A DNA stretch of 64,000 nucleotides. Origin: Porphyromonas gingivalis ATCC 33277 (lineage in GTDB: Bacteria > Bacteroidota > Bacteroidia > Bacteroidales > Porphyromonadaceae). Numbering within the stretch: position 1 is the first letter of the stretch; each line of letters begins with the position of its first letter. The notes beneath the pieces are model-generated. The model was not told where the DNA came from. It was given only the letters and a program-made list of their open reading frames with translations, and searched no databases. Below are positions 1 through 10,125 of the stretch, piece after piece. The stretch covers positions 1,867,501 through 1,931,500 of the forward strand of contig NC_010729.1 of the NCBI RefSeq assembly GCF_000010505.1. The letters are read 5' to 3'. A program made the position numbers and the translations under genes.

Positions 1-255
1 AATAGTCCCCAAGGCACAAACGGCTGCTCCGGCATATCCTCTGAGACGATAGCCTACGAAGATGGATATATTGACGGCAAAGACTCCGGGCAGGGATTGC
101 GCAACGGCAAAAAGATCCAGAAAATCCTCCTCCGATAGCCAGTGGTGCTTATCCACTATATCGGCCTTGATCAGTGGCAACATGGCATAACCTCCACCGA
201 AGGTGAATCCGCCGATACGGAAAAAGGTGAGAAAGAGGGATAGATATGGATTCAC
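1..255 (-). CDS. chrA: Chromate transporter, N-terminal part (runs off window)
   Basis: The minus strand is open from base 255 to base 1 with no stop. The translation contains the ChrA-family core: FFRIGGFTFGGGYAMLPLI, then an acidic stretch with HHWLSEEDF, AVAQSLPGVFAVNISIFVGY and RLRGYAGAA. The family transports chromate across the inner membrane, and in many bacteria it comes as two short half-size proteins; the rest of this gene lies before the window. The start is uncertain: an in-frame stop lies at 298-300 and no ATG follows it, so the GTG at 253-255 (VNPYLSLFLT) or an upstream TTG must be used. No Shine-Dalgarno site is visible, which is usual here. Family assignment is firm; the real substrate is unknown. 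Confidence 0.8.
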   Translation of the reverse strand, partial: MNPYLSLFLTFFRIGGFTFGGGYAMLPLIKADIVDKHHWLSEEDFLDLFAVAQSLPGVFAVNISIFVGYRLRGYAGAAVCALGTI

Positions 256-448
256 GGCAAAAAAGAGACAGCTTGACAAAACGGACAATCCACGGCGTTA
301 CGTTCGATTACGAGTATAGGCAAGCATATATAGGTGCAGTCCGAATACTCTCAGTCTAAGCCTTTAGCATGTTATCTACTTCTTCAAACTAAAAGGGGAT
401 ATGCCAAAATGTTTTGTTTTGACACATCCCCGGATAATTGTTTTTGTA
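256..448. other. Intergenic region between chrA and porN
   Basis: About 190 bases without a credible gene. It holds the terminator of the por operon and presumably the promoter of the chromate transporter, but I see no clear TAnnTTTG box on the minus strand. Confidence 0.5.
385..431 (-). terminator. Terminator of the por operon
   Basis: Bases 395-431 form an imperfect hairpin (GGGGATATG at one side, CACATCCCC at the other, CAAAA/TTTTG inner pairs). On the minus strand it lies just after the porN stop and is followed by TTTTAGTTTG. Confidence 0.65.
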
Positions 449-1534
449 TTACTTGCGGCGACGAACCGAGCGAGTCGCAGCCTTGTTTTTAGAAGCTTTC
501 TGCTTTTTGGGTTCGACGGCCTCAGTCTCAGCAGCCCCCTCGCCTTGTCCGCGTGTTCGGCTGGTGATATTTTTACCACGAGCCTTTTCCAGTTTCTTTC
601 CCTTGCTTTTCTTTGTCTCCACCTGCTTCATCCATGTGGTATCCTGTGTCACAAAGAGCCCATCGCGGAAGCCTTGTAATTCCTTGTCGATACGTTTGCT
701 CTCCATCTTCATGGAATCGGGCGTAGGACAGTATTCGGCCAAAGCTCGGTTGTGCAGATTTTCTGTCTTGACGATGTCGCCTTTGTATAGATTAAGACGG
801 AAGAAATCGTCTATCGTAGAATTGCGAGTATTATTCAGACTGCTAAGCATTACTCGTTCACGAGCGATGTAGGGACGGATATTTTCGTAAGGAATCCAGA
901 ACAAAGGCTGATTGCGTACTTCGCCGAATTCGTCTTGGCCGGTCATGATCGGACAAATGGCTTGGATCTTAATGTCCACATCGCTATTGGTCGGAGTGAA
1001 GTACCATTCCTCCTTTACGTAGTAGGCTTTGACTTCTGCCGAGGGAATGTCGCTGTCGGCCACCTTGAAGAGCTCCGCATTCTTGTTCGTACTCGGTTGG
1101 TAATAGATGCCAAACCTGTCCAGAAACTCTTGGAACTTGATCTTGTACTGGTCTGTGAAGGCTTCGAATCCATCCAGATATTCGTACACGTCGAGGCTGT
1201 TGGAATTGATGAGTCCGAATATCGTGCTGAAGAGATTCTTGCGATCACCAATCGGACGGGGTGGATAATAGAGTACCGCGTTGGACTCTTCCATCAGGTC
1301 TACGCGTCGGTACACGACTCGCCTCCAGGGGGCGTTGTCGGTCTTCTGTGTCAGACGTCTGTTGAATTCCTGAGCACGATTGGATAGAGTAGTCATTTGT
1401 TCCACCTCGGTATTGCGCGGTGCTCGACCCACTTGCGGAGAGCGGTTGTTCGTATTTTCCTGCGCAACGGACGGGATACTGACCGTCGCTGCAAGGATCG
1501 CTCCTATGACTGCTTTGAATACTTTCATAAACAC
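449..1534 (-). CDS. porN: PorN (GldN family), T9SS periplasmic ring subunit
   Basis: A 361-residue exported protein, last gene of the porPKLMN order. Residues 1-25 are a signal peptide ending near SVAQ. The family protein binds the lipoprotein PorK and forms large periplasmic rings under the outer membrane that are essential for type IX secretion of gingipains. The last roughly 55 residues are a low-complexity, very basic tail (KKSKGKK, KKQKASKNK, ending SVRRRK) that looks unstructured; its role is not evident. Only 2 bases separate it from the porM stop, so the two are co-transcribed. The start may instead be the ATG two codons downstream (MKVFK). Identification rests on gene order plus sequence character and is firm. 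Confidence 0.95.
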   Translation of the reverse strand: MFMKVFKAVIGAILAATVSIPSVAQENTNNRSPQVGRAPRNTEVEQMTTLSNRAQEFNRRLTQKTDNAPWRRVVYRRVDLMEESNAVLYYPPRPIGDRKNLFSTIFGLINSNSLDVYEYLDGFEAFTDQYKIKFQEFLDRFGIYYQPSTNKNAELFKVADSDIPSAEVKAYYVKEEWYFTPTNSDVDIKIQAICPIMTGQDEFGEVRNQPLFWIPYENIRPYIARERVMLSSLNNTRNSTIDDFFRLNLYKGDIVKTENLHNRALAEYCPTPDSMKMESKRIDKELQGFRDGLFVTQDTTWMKQVETKKSKGKKLEKARGKNITSRTRGQGEGAAETEAVEPKKQKASKNKAATRSVRRRK

Positions 1535-1536
1535 TT

Positions 1537-3090
<1,554 letters not shown>

Positions 3091-4020
3091 TTATAAGGGT
3101 GAGCTGCCGGATGATGAAGGATTAGAAGCACCAAAATTGCCGGGCATACCGGGTAGACCTACATTCGTTGTCAAGGCTTGGAGCAAGCGAGCATACACCT
3201 CGTTGAGTTGGGTCAGTTGGCGTGCCATACGCTCGTTTTCGTTGCGGAATGAAGAACTGTCGATGACACTATTGTCATACATATCTCGGATATGAGCCAA
3301 TCCGCGGTTGATGCGATCGATGGTGTCGATCTGGGAGCTGATGCCCTTGAGCTGTATTTCGTATATGGTATTCAGGCCGGAGATATTGCGACTGAGGCTT
3401 TCCATCTGCTGGATATACGATTGCGAATTGAGACGCAGGCCTTCCTGATCCGCTTGCATCTGCTCGTAGCTCTCCGTCATGGCGGCTGCAGTCCGGCCGA
3501 TACGGGCAAGCTGTTCGCCTGCTTCAGCCAGTTTGTCTATGCCTTCGCTCAGGCGTTGGATCTGCTCTTCCGGCAGTATTCCGGTCAGTTGGGACTGGAA
3601 AGGAGTGGCAGGCTTGGGCTGTTCTTGCGGTTGCGTACCCAAAGAGGCAGAGGCAAGGCGCACAGAAGATGGCCTTTCCGCGTATGCAGCTGCTTCTTTG
3701 GCCTTTTCACGAAGATACTCCCGACGCTGCTCCATCTCCCGACGGTCCATCGGATTCTTCGAGTCCAGTTCGGGGAAGACCTCTTCCCAGTGATATTCCA
3801 TTGCGGGTTTTTCAAAACCGGAGATAAAAAACACCAAGAATTCTGTGATCATCCCCACGAAAAGCATCTCATTGCCCATCGGCAAATGGAGCAACTTGAA
3901 GAGAGCACCCAAAATCACCACAGCAGCACCCCAACTATAAACGATATTGAGAAGTCGGCGTCCTTTGTGACTGGCCAAATACATCTCAAGGATGTTCTTG
4001 TATCTTCTATAATGACCCAT
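3091..4020 (-). CDS. porL: PorL (GldL family), T9SS motor stator
   Basis: A 309-residue protein with two transmembrane helices near residues 22-43 and 52-68. The second carries a buried acidic residue, Glu60 in MITEFLVFF, corresponding to the glutamate that in the GldL/PorL family is needed for proton flow. The rest is cytoplasmic, rich in Gln, Glu and Ser with coiled-coil character between about 150 and 290, and ends in a Gly/Pro/Ser-rich tail. PorL rings around PorM helices energise secretion. It sits 40 bases after porK in the same orientation. Confidence 0.95.
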   Translation of the reverse strand: MGHYRRYKNILEMYLASHKGRRLLNIVYSWGAAVVILGALFKLLHLPMGNEMLFVGMITEFLVFFISGFEKPAMEYHWEEVFPELDSKNPMDRREMEQRREYLREKAKEAAAYAERPSSVRLASASLGTQPQEQPKPATPFQSQLTGILPEEQIQRLSEGIDKLAEAGEQLARIGRTAAAMTESYEQMQADQEGLRLNSQSYIQQMESLSRNISGLNTIYEIQLKGISSQIDTIDRINRGLAHIRDMYDNSVIDSSSFRNENERMARQLTQLNEVYARLLQALTTNVGLPGMPGNFGASNPSSSGSSPL

Positions 4021-4060
4021 AATACTTGTTTTTCTTGTTTTGAATATAGATTGGCGATAC

Positions 4061-5536
4061 TTATTTCTTTATGCTGCGACGCGAACTCTTAGGAGCCTTT
4101 CCGGAAGAGAAGGCAATGGAAGTACGTACACAACGGAATCCGATATAGGAACGACCTACGTTCTGGTATTCATGGCTACGAGTAGCCGAGCGGATGAAGC
4201 GAGCCACATCTTTCCACGAACCACCGCGTACTACCTTTTGCTTCAGGATGTACGGATCCGTGAGCGCAGCTTTGTATTCCAGTTCGGGATTGATGTCCGA
4301 CATTTGTTTGAGTCCGGACTCCGAAAATGCCGTGCTGGTCCATTCGGCCACATTGCCTGCCATATCGTACAAGCCGAAGTCATTGGGCGAAAAACTGGAT
4401 ACACGAGACGGTATCAAATGACCGTCAGCCGTATAATCTCCCTCTCCGGGCTTGAAATTGCCCAAGAAACAACCCCGTCCTGTCCTCAAGTCTTCGGTAC
4501 TCCAGGGATATTTATTGTTGGAATCGCCCATTCGGGCAGCATATTCCCATTCGGCTTCAGTGGGCAGACGGAAGTCGTCCATGATCTGTCCTTCAGGCAA
4601 GCGAATACCTTTGCGGAAGAATTCCGACCGCCACGCACAGAACGCCTGAGCCTGTTCCCATGAAATACCTACTACGGGATAATCATCGTAGCCCGGGTGA
4701 TTGAAATACATTCTCGTATAAATCTCGGTACGAGCATTGGGGAAATCATTTACCCAGCAGGTCTCATCGGGATAGATCGGTACGATGTATGTGTTGAGAA
4801 AATCGTATTCGCTGCTAAGCGGACGCGTAATGGTTTCGCTGATGATATTGCCGCTTTCGTCCACAAAAGCCGTGTCTTTCGATATCATCACTACGGCGTT
4901 GGGGTCTACCTTGATGTCCGTATTCAGATTGCGCTTTGCGGCCTTGAGCTGATGCTCGCGCAAAGCTGCCGAACGATAATCGTAGACTTCGTACCGATAG
5001 ACCATTTGATCCGGATTGAGCTTTCGATCATGAGTGACGGGATTGGTATAGTAAACGCTGTTGATGGCAGCTATTTCTTCTTCGGTAGCCCGCTTTTCGG
5101 AAGGAATAGGTTTGCTCCAATCCAAATGAGGAGTTACGGGTTCGCCGAACTTATTCTCGGTAATCTTGTATTCTTCGTTGCCGCCGTATGCAGGATCGGC
5201 CAGACGTTCGCGGATGATGGAGTCCCGAACGTAGTAGACAAACTGGCGGTATTGGGCATTGGTGATCTCCGTCCGATCCATCCAAAAAGCATCCACAGAT
5301 ATAGGGCGCGATTCGGCAGGTATGCCCCATAAGCTGTCTGCCTCTTTGTTGCCCAACACAATACTCCCTCGGGGAACCTGTATCATCCCGAAAGGCGATG
5401 GCTCATTCCATGAAGATAGCTTGGCACCGGTCAGTTCACCGCCAACAGCCCGTTTGGAAGAGCCGCACGACGAAATAGTGAAAACTCCAAACAGAAAAAA
5501 GCCTGCAAGAGCGAAAAACCTGTTCTTTCTACACAT
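4061..5536 (-). CDS. porK: PorK (GldK family) lipoprotein, T9SS ring subunit
   Basis: A 491-residue lipoprotein. The signal peptide ends in the lipobox TISSC with Cys24 as the expected lipidation site. The mature part is a formylglycine-generating-enzyme/sulfatase-modifying-factor fold, visible in WMDRTEITNAQYRQF near the start and PTEAEWEYAAR, YDMAGNVAEWT and GGSWKD later. In GldK/PorK the fold is structural rather than catalytic. The protein anchors the PorK-PorN ring to the outer membrane. The start used gives a complete signal sequence. The gene lies 56 bases after porP. Confidence 0.95.
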   Translation of the reverse strand: MCRKNRFFALAGFFLFGVFTISSCGSSKRAVGGELTGAKLSSWNEPSPFGMIQVPRGSIVLGNKEADSLWGIPAESRPISVDAFWMDRTEITNAQYRQFVYYVRDSIIRERLADPAYGGNEEYKITENKFGEPVTPHLDWSKPIPSEKRATEEEIAAINSVYYTNPVTHDRKLNPDQMVYRYEVYDYRSAALREHQLKAAKRNLNTDIKVDPNAVVMISKDTAFVDESGNIISETITRPLSSEYDFLNTYIVPIYPDETCWVNDFPNARTEIYTRMYFNHPGYDDYPVVGISWEQAQAFCAWRSEFFRKGIRLPEGQIMDDFRLPTEAEWEYAARMGDSNNKYPWSTEDLRTGRGCFLGNFKPGEGDYTADGHLIPSRVSSFSPNDFGLYDMAGNVAEWTSTAFSESGLKQMSDINPELEYKAALTDPYILKQKVVRGGSWKDVARFIRSATRSHEYQNVGRSYIGFRCVRTSIAFSSGKAPKSSRRSIKK

Positions 5537-5592
5537 ACATTATTTATATATCTGCTTCGCTGCTCTCCCCGAATCCTGCGCTAAGGCAGTTT

Positions 5593-6546
5593 TCAGAGGA
5601 AACGAATGCTTTTATACTTTGCATCTCTATTCTTCGTATTGCTCAATGGGAAAGAATAGCTGACCAGCAATTCGTGGCTTCCCCATGAGGCTTTAGCCAG
5701 TACCGATGTCGGCCACTCGAAAGCATAGCCGGCATAGAACTTGCCCAACTGCATCCCCAAGCTCACTCCCACGGCTTGTGTGGGACGATACATCAGTGAG
5801 GCAAAGAAGCGGTTGTTGTATGACATTCCCATCGTCACGTCCAAACGAGAACTGTGCCCGTCAGTAGCTGCAAAGATAGAAGGATGCCATGCAAATAACG
5901 AATAAATGGAGCGGATATTGTATCCGGCAAGGAGATAATAATGCCTTGTCAGATCTAATATGTACTGTTCATTGAGCGGAATTGCCGGAGCGGTCAGATG
6001 GGTAGAGCTGAATCCGACGTACAATTCTTTGCGGCGGTAGTATATACCTGCACCGATGTCGAAGGCCTTTCCGCTCACTTTGGTAAGGGGGATGGCCGGA
6101 TCGTTCTCCGTCTCGAGCTCCACCTTGGTGCCATCGAAAGCCGTATTGACGAGTCCGGCTTGGAGGGCGACGGACAGATCTCCGCCGAAGAGTTTCTGCT
6201 TGAAGGCATATTGCCCCATCAGCTCATTGATGGCAAAGAGCCCTCTCGTTTCGGTCACTACCCGAACTCCCATCCCATGCTCTCTGTCGAAGAAGCGAAT
6301 AGGCGCATCGGCCAGTACGACGAAGCTCTTAGGACTTCGGGGCATGCCTTCCCATTGTCTATTGTGCAGCGCAGTAATGAAAATCTCTTTGCGCATACCG
6401 GCATAAGCCGGATTGTAGTAGCCGTATGCACGGGTGTACTGAGCCAGCAATAAATCGCCCTGAGCGAAAACATCCTCTCCCCCGGCCACGGTCAGGAGCA
6501 GGAGCAGAATGAGCGAACGGAAAGATTTATGCAAGACTGATGCCAC
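5593..6546 (-). CDS. porP: PorP (SprF-like) outer-membrane T9SS protein
   Basis: A 317-residue exported protein with a signal peptide ending near VFAQG (residue 29). The mature part has the alternating strand pattern of an outer-membrane beta barrel of the PorP/SprF family, with typical pieces such as AYGYYNPAYAG near the N-terminus and the closing AGYAFEWPTS region. It is first in the porP-K-L-M-N order. A hairpin terminator separates it from the small DUF2795 gene upstream; no clear TAnnTTTG box is visible immediately before it, so its promoter may depend on another sigma factor. That last point is inference. Confidence 0.93.
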   Translation of the reverse strand: MASVLHKSFRSLILLLLLTVAGGEDVFAQGDLLLAQYTRAYGYYNPAYAGMRKEIFITALHNRQWEGMPRSPKSFVVLADAPIRFFDREHGMGVRVVTETRGLFAINELMGQYAFKQKLFGGDLSVALQAGLVNTAFDGTKVELETENDPAIPLTKVSGKAFDIGAGIYYRRKELYVGFSSTHLTAPAIPLNEQYILDLTRHYYLLAGYNIRSIYSLFAWHPSIFAATDGHSSRLDVTMGMSYNNRFFASLMYRPTQAVGVSLGMQLGKFYAGYAFEWPTSVLAKASWGSHELLVSYSFPLSNTKNRDAKYKSIRFL

Positions 6547-6560
6547 GGTGGTAAAACGAA

Positions 6561-6591
6561 GCCCCGAGTGCTATTATTGCACATCCGGGGC
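6561..6591 (-). terminator. Hairpin between DUF2795 gene and porP
   Basis: GCCCCG and CGGGGC arms with inner TGC/GCA pairs form a hairpin; on the minus strand it is followed by TTCGTTTTACC. It probably ends the DUF2795 transcript or attenuates read-through into porP. Confidence 0.5.
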
Positions 6592-6616
6592 ATATTCGCT
6601 TAAGGAGATTACATTA

Positions 6617-6838
6617 TCAGTACTCTTCTTCGTTGAAGAAAAAATCCTCTTTGCTCGGATAATCCGGCCAAATATCTTCTATCGATTCGTAGATTTCCCC
6701 TTCATCTTCCATTTCCTGCAGATTCTCGATGACTTCAAGAGGAGCACCCGAACGTTGTGCATAGTCTATCAACTCATCTTTGGTTGCAGGCCAAGGAGCA
6801 TCTTCCAATTTGGAGGCTAATTCTAATGTCCAGTACAT
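6617..6838 (-). CDS. DUF2795 family small protein
   Basis: A 73-residue acidic protein. The pattern APWPATKDELIDYAQRSGAP, then LEVIENLQEMED and IYESIEDIWPDYP, is the conserved form of this family across Bacteroidota, where it is a stand-alone protein of unknown function. I chose the ATG at 6836-6838 (MYWTLELASKLED) because homologues known to me start there and the twelve codons before it show no conservation signal. The C-terminus FFFNEEEY is also typical. It lies directly upstream of porP in the same orientation. Confidence 0.85.
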   Translation of the reverse strand: MYWTLELASKLEDAPWPATKDELIDYAQRSGAPLEVIENLQEMEDEGEIYESIEDIWPDYPSKEDFFFNEEEY

Positions 6839-6923
6839 AATGGTTAGAGTTTTTTGTCCAATAATACTTAGCACTTTGCCTCGGCCGGAAAGATTTCTAA
6901 CCGACTTCGCGCAAAAGCATGCG

Positions 6924-6931
6924 CAAAAATA
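6924..6931 (-). promoter_or_regulatory. -7 box (TATTTTTG) of the DUF2795 gene
   Basis: On the minus strand TATTTTTG matches the Bacteroidota -7 consensus TAnnTTTG and gives a leader of about 80 bases to the DUF2795 start. No convincing -33 box is visible. Confidence 0.5.
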
Positions 6932-7026
6932 GAAGAATTCTCCGGTTTGCCAGCATATACCTTTTCAGGTCAATCGGGTATCAGTCGGTTTCCTCCCATT
7001 GCTATGATCGTCCGATTCCTTTGTCC

Positions 7027-8532
7027 CTATAGCTCTTCCATGGGTATATCGATCTCCTCATCGCGTACCGGATCATAGGCCGTCAGGCTACGCAGATTGT
7101 AGTAGTAGCTCCAATAGTGATGCAATGCTCTGACGAGCGAGGTACGCGCCAGGTCCTTGGCATCCTGTGCCGCATTCAGATCGAGGGTGGAAATAGCCCC
7201 GACGGTGAAAGTTTCCACGGCAGTATGATAGCGCGCCTGAGCGATACTGTCGGTACGACGTGCCAATTCGAGGACGCGAAGTTGGTTGTTGTGTTTCTCC
7301 ACCAGCAGGAATATCTGCCGGTGCCAACGCTCTTCTTCCTGTCGCAGTCGATGCTCTTCGAGACGGCGGTTGCTCTCGGCCAAGCGTATCCGACCGCGTC
7401 CGCGTCCCCAATCCACGAGAGGAATGCGCACGCCTACGGAGACAGAGCTGTTGTCCTTCAGACGTCCGCCGTATGCATCGTGCAGATTGTCCGCCTGTCC
7501 GGCATATCCGATTTGGGCCATCAGTTCGATGGAGAAGCGTTCGGATTTGGCTCGGGCCAGAGAACGATCGGCTTCGAGCATCCTGCGCTTCATCTCTCCG
7601 ACGAACGGATGATTGCGTCCGGCCAGCTCCATCACCCGTTCATAGCTCACGGGTGTGAAGATCGTATCGGCCGGTATAGAGAGGGAGAGGACTTCATTCG
7701 GCTGCAAACCGAGGAAAATGCTCAGGGACATCTCCGCTCCGCGCAAGGCTGTACGGCTCGAAAGAATTGCCGAAGAAGCCGAAGCGTAGCTGATCTCCAC
7801 GGCTCGCAATTCGTTTTCGGACAACTTCCCGATCTTCTTTTTGGCACGCGCCACTTCGACCAGCTTCGCCGTATTACGAAGGTTGGTCTCCGCATTGTTG
7901 TACTCTTCCCGTGCCAGCAGGGCCGAAAAGTAATGATCTATACAGCTTACGCTCACCTCCTCCGTATTGGCCACGAATCGCCGGCGAGCCTCTTCGTAAC
8001 GCACGGGTTCTATGCGGCGACTCCATTTCATTTCGTTCAGTCCGAAGAGCGGTTGGCTCAGGGTCAGGCTGATCGGTACGCTCATGAAATGCCTGTCAGC
8101 TCCTTCCGTGCCGAGCGGATTGATATGCTCGAGCGAACTCACCAAAGAGAGCTTGCCGCCCGTAAGCCATATATTCTGATCCACGGATATATGTCCTGAC
8201 AGGCGCAAAGCATTGGAGCGGACGAAGCTGTAAGAGCCGTCCGGCTGCTGATAGAGCGAATAGGCACGCCTGTAGTCCGGCAGTGTGGCTGTCAAGTTCA
8301 CTCCGGGCAGCAGTTCTGCCCGATAGGTGCGCCACTGCCAGTAGGCCGCTCGAAGCTCTTGCAGTGCCACGGCTGCATCCACGCTCTGCTTTCGTGCCAA
8401 CCGGATGGCTTCCGTGAGGGACAAAGGGGATGGATCCGCGGCGGCAACCTGCTGTGCCGAAACCTCGCTCCATGGAGTCGGACCCAGGGAGGCGAAGCAG
8501 AGGGAGAGGAGGAAAAGGCTTTTTTTCTTCAT
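7027..8532 (-). CDS. TolC-like outer-membrane efflux protein
   Basis: A 501-residue exported protein starting at the ATG at 8530-8532 (MKKKSLFLLSLCF), with a signal peptide ending near SAQQ. The start was preferred over an ATG twelve codons upstream because it gives a clean signal peptide. The body is the alpha-helical/beta-barrel duplicate of the outer-membrane efflux family: LTEAIRLARKQSVDAAVALQ begins repeat 1 and the C-terminal half has the ALDLN-like piece AISTLDLNAAQDA. It should form the outer-membrane exit duct for the adaptor and ABC transporter transcribed divergently. Both arms probably share one control region. Confidence 0.88.
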   Translation of the reverse strand: MKKKSLFLLSLCFASLGPTPWSEVSAQQVAAADPSPLSLTEAIRLARKQSVDAAVALQELRAAYWQWRTYRAELLPGVNLTATLPDYRRAYSLYQQPDGSYSFVRSNALRLSGHISVDQNIWLTGGKLSLVSSLEHINPLGTEGADRHFMSVPISLTLSQPLFGLNEMKWSRRIEPVRYEEARRRFVANTEEVSVSCIDHYFSALLAREEYNNAETNLRNTAKLVEVARAKKKIGKLSENELRAVEISYASASSAILSSRTALRGAEMSLSIFLGLQPNEVLSLSIPADTIFTPVSYERVMELAGRNHPFVGEMKRRMLEADRSLARAKSERFSIELMAQIGYAGQADNLHDAYGGRLKDNSSVSVGVRIPLVDWGRGRGRIRLAESNRRLEEHRLRQEEERWHRQIFLLVEKHNNQLRVLELARRTDSIAQARYHTAVETFTVGAISTLDLNAAQDAKDLARTSLVRALHHYWSYYYNLRSLTAYDPVRDEEIDIPMEEL

Positions 8533-8621
8533 CTTTCTTTCGTTTTTATTGCACCTTTCCGACAGCAAAGTTTATGCCGCTACCCTTAAAAGGCTGATAA
8601 TATGCAAGTTTTCTCTGATGG

Positions 8622-8685
8622 CGAAGTGTCCGACTGTTCGGAAACGAACACCCGAACTGTCCGAAAACGGACAGTGGACACTTCG
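8622..8685. promoter_or_regulatory. Nested inverted-repeat operator between tolC-like gene and hlyD
   Basis: An outer inverted repeat, CGAAGTGTCC at 8622-8631 and GGACACTTCG at 8676-8685, encloses an inner one, CTGTCCG at 8657-8663 and CGGACAG at 8668-8674. It lies between two divergent starts. Such TGTCCG/CGGACA dyads suit a dimeric repressor of TetR type; no regulator gene is adjacent. Confidence 0.6.
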
Positions 8686-8795
8686 GCCAATCGAATAAGT
8701 GACTGATAATGAGGGCAGGGGATTGTTTGGCATGGCATTTGCTCTTCGGAAGGCGGCGAGCAACAAAGCTCGCACCGGAAAAAAGAAAACGATTC

Positions 8796-10046
8796 ATGGA
8801 CAGACAAGTTTCGCCCGAACGGCTCAAACGTGAAAAGCAAAGACGTTACCTCATCATAGCAGCTTCGGCAGTCCTTCTCTTCTTCGGCGGATGGTGGTTG
8901 CTCTCCTCCATGCAAGGCTCCATATCCGCAGCCTCTCTGCGTTTGGGGCGGGTGGACAAAGGAGAAGTGCAGATCGCTACCTCGGCTTCCGGCGAAGTGG
9001 TGCCGGCTTTCGAGGAGATCATCACTTCGCCGGTGCAGGCGCGTCTGATAGCTGTGCTCAAGCATGCAGGCGATTCGGTACACCGAGGTGAACCCTTGTT
9101 GGAACTGGACTTGCAGTCCGTGCGCACGGAGTTCGAGAAATTGCAGGACGAACTGCGGATGAAGCAGACCCAACTGCATCGGCAGGAAGTACAACTCCGC
9201 GGAGAACTCAACGCCAAGCGACGCGAACTCAAGGTCAAAGCCATGCAGAACGACCGCCGAAGAGCAGAGCTCCAGAGCGAAAGGTATTTGGATAGCATCG
9301 GAGCAGGTACGACGGATAAGGTACGCGAAATAGAGCTGGCCAATCGTGTGGCAGCACTCGAATACGAGGGTATGGTGGAAAACCTGCACGATCGTGAGGC
9401 CACGGCTGCTGCCGAACAGGCTACTGCCCGGCTGGAAATAGAGATTTTCAGGAAAACTTTGGAGGAGAAACGCCGTCAGCTGGATGATGCCCGGATAGCT
9501 TCTCCTCGTGACGGAGTGCTCACTTTCGTACTCAGCGAGGTGGGTACGCTTATCGGTGCAGGCTCTCAAGTGGCCACCGTGAGCGATCCGAAGCACTTCC
9601 GCATTCAGGCCGACATAGCGGACGACTATGCCCAACGCCTCTCGGTCGGTGCCAAAGCAGTGGTAAATCTCGATGGCCGTCGTATAGAAGGAACGGTGAC
9701 GAACATCACTCCTGCTGCCAAGAATGGAGTGGTACGCTTCTATGTGGGATTGTCGGCAGACGAGACGTACGCACTGCGTTCGGGCTTGAAAGTCAGCGTC
9801 TATGTGCTCACGGCTCTCAGAAACGAATGTGTGCGGATCCCCTTCGGCAATTACTATCACGGCGAAGGTCTGTATGAAATGTACGTACGCCGGGGCAGTA
9901 CGCTGGTACGTCGGGAGGTGCGTCTGGGCGGAAGCGGCGAATCGTTCGTGGAGGTCATGTCCGGTCTCGAACCCGGCGAAGAGGTCGTACTCCAGACCCT
10001 GGATGCAGCATTCCGCAATAGCAAGAAGATCAAGCTGAAAGACTGA
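8796..10046 (+). CDS. HlyD-family membrane fusion (adaptor) protein
   Basis: A 416-residue adaptor. The ATG at 8796 (MDRQVSPERL) puts the single transmembrane helix at residues 18-36, as in the family. Then come a split biotinyl-lipoyl domain (IATSASGEVVPAFEEIITSP, and ARIASPRDGVLTFVLSEVGT after the hairpin), a long coiled coil of Glu/Arg/Gln-rich residues between about 105 and 250, and a C-terminal beta-barrel part. It bridges the inner-membrane ABC complex to the TolC-like channel. The ABC ATPase follows after 79 bases. An ATG 29 codons upstream exists but would put a charged extension before the helix. Confidence 0.88.
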   Translation: MDRQVSPERLKREKQRRYLIIAASAVLLFFGGWWLLSSMQGSISAASLRLGRVDKGEVQIATSASGEVVPAFEEIITSPVQARLIAVLKHAGDSVHRGEPLLELDLQSVRTEFEKLQDELRMKQTQLHRQEVQLRGELNAKRRELKVKAMQNDRRRAELQSERYLDSIGAGTTDKVREIELANRVAALEYEGMVENLHDREATAAAEQATARLEIEIFRKTLEEKRRQLDDARIASPRDGVLTFVLSEVGTLIGAGSQVATVSDPKHFRIQADIADDYAQRLSVGAKAVVNLDGRRIEGTVTNITPAAKNGVVRFYVGLSADETYALRSGLKVSVYVLTALRNECVRIPFGNYYHGEGLYEMYVRRGSTLVRREVRLGGSGESFVEVMSGLEPGEEVVLQTLDAAFRNSKKIKLKD

Positions 10047-10125
10047 GGACGTCCCGGTCCGGGAGTCTGCCCTCCATCCGAAGAGAATGATAAGAAGAAA
10101 CCATAACGAAACATAACAGAACAAT

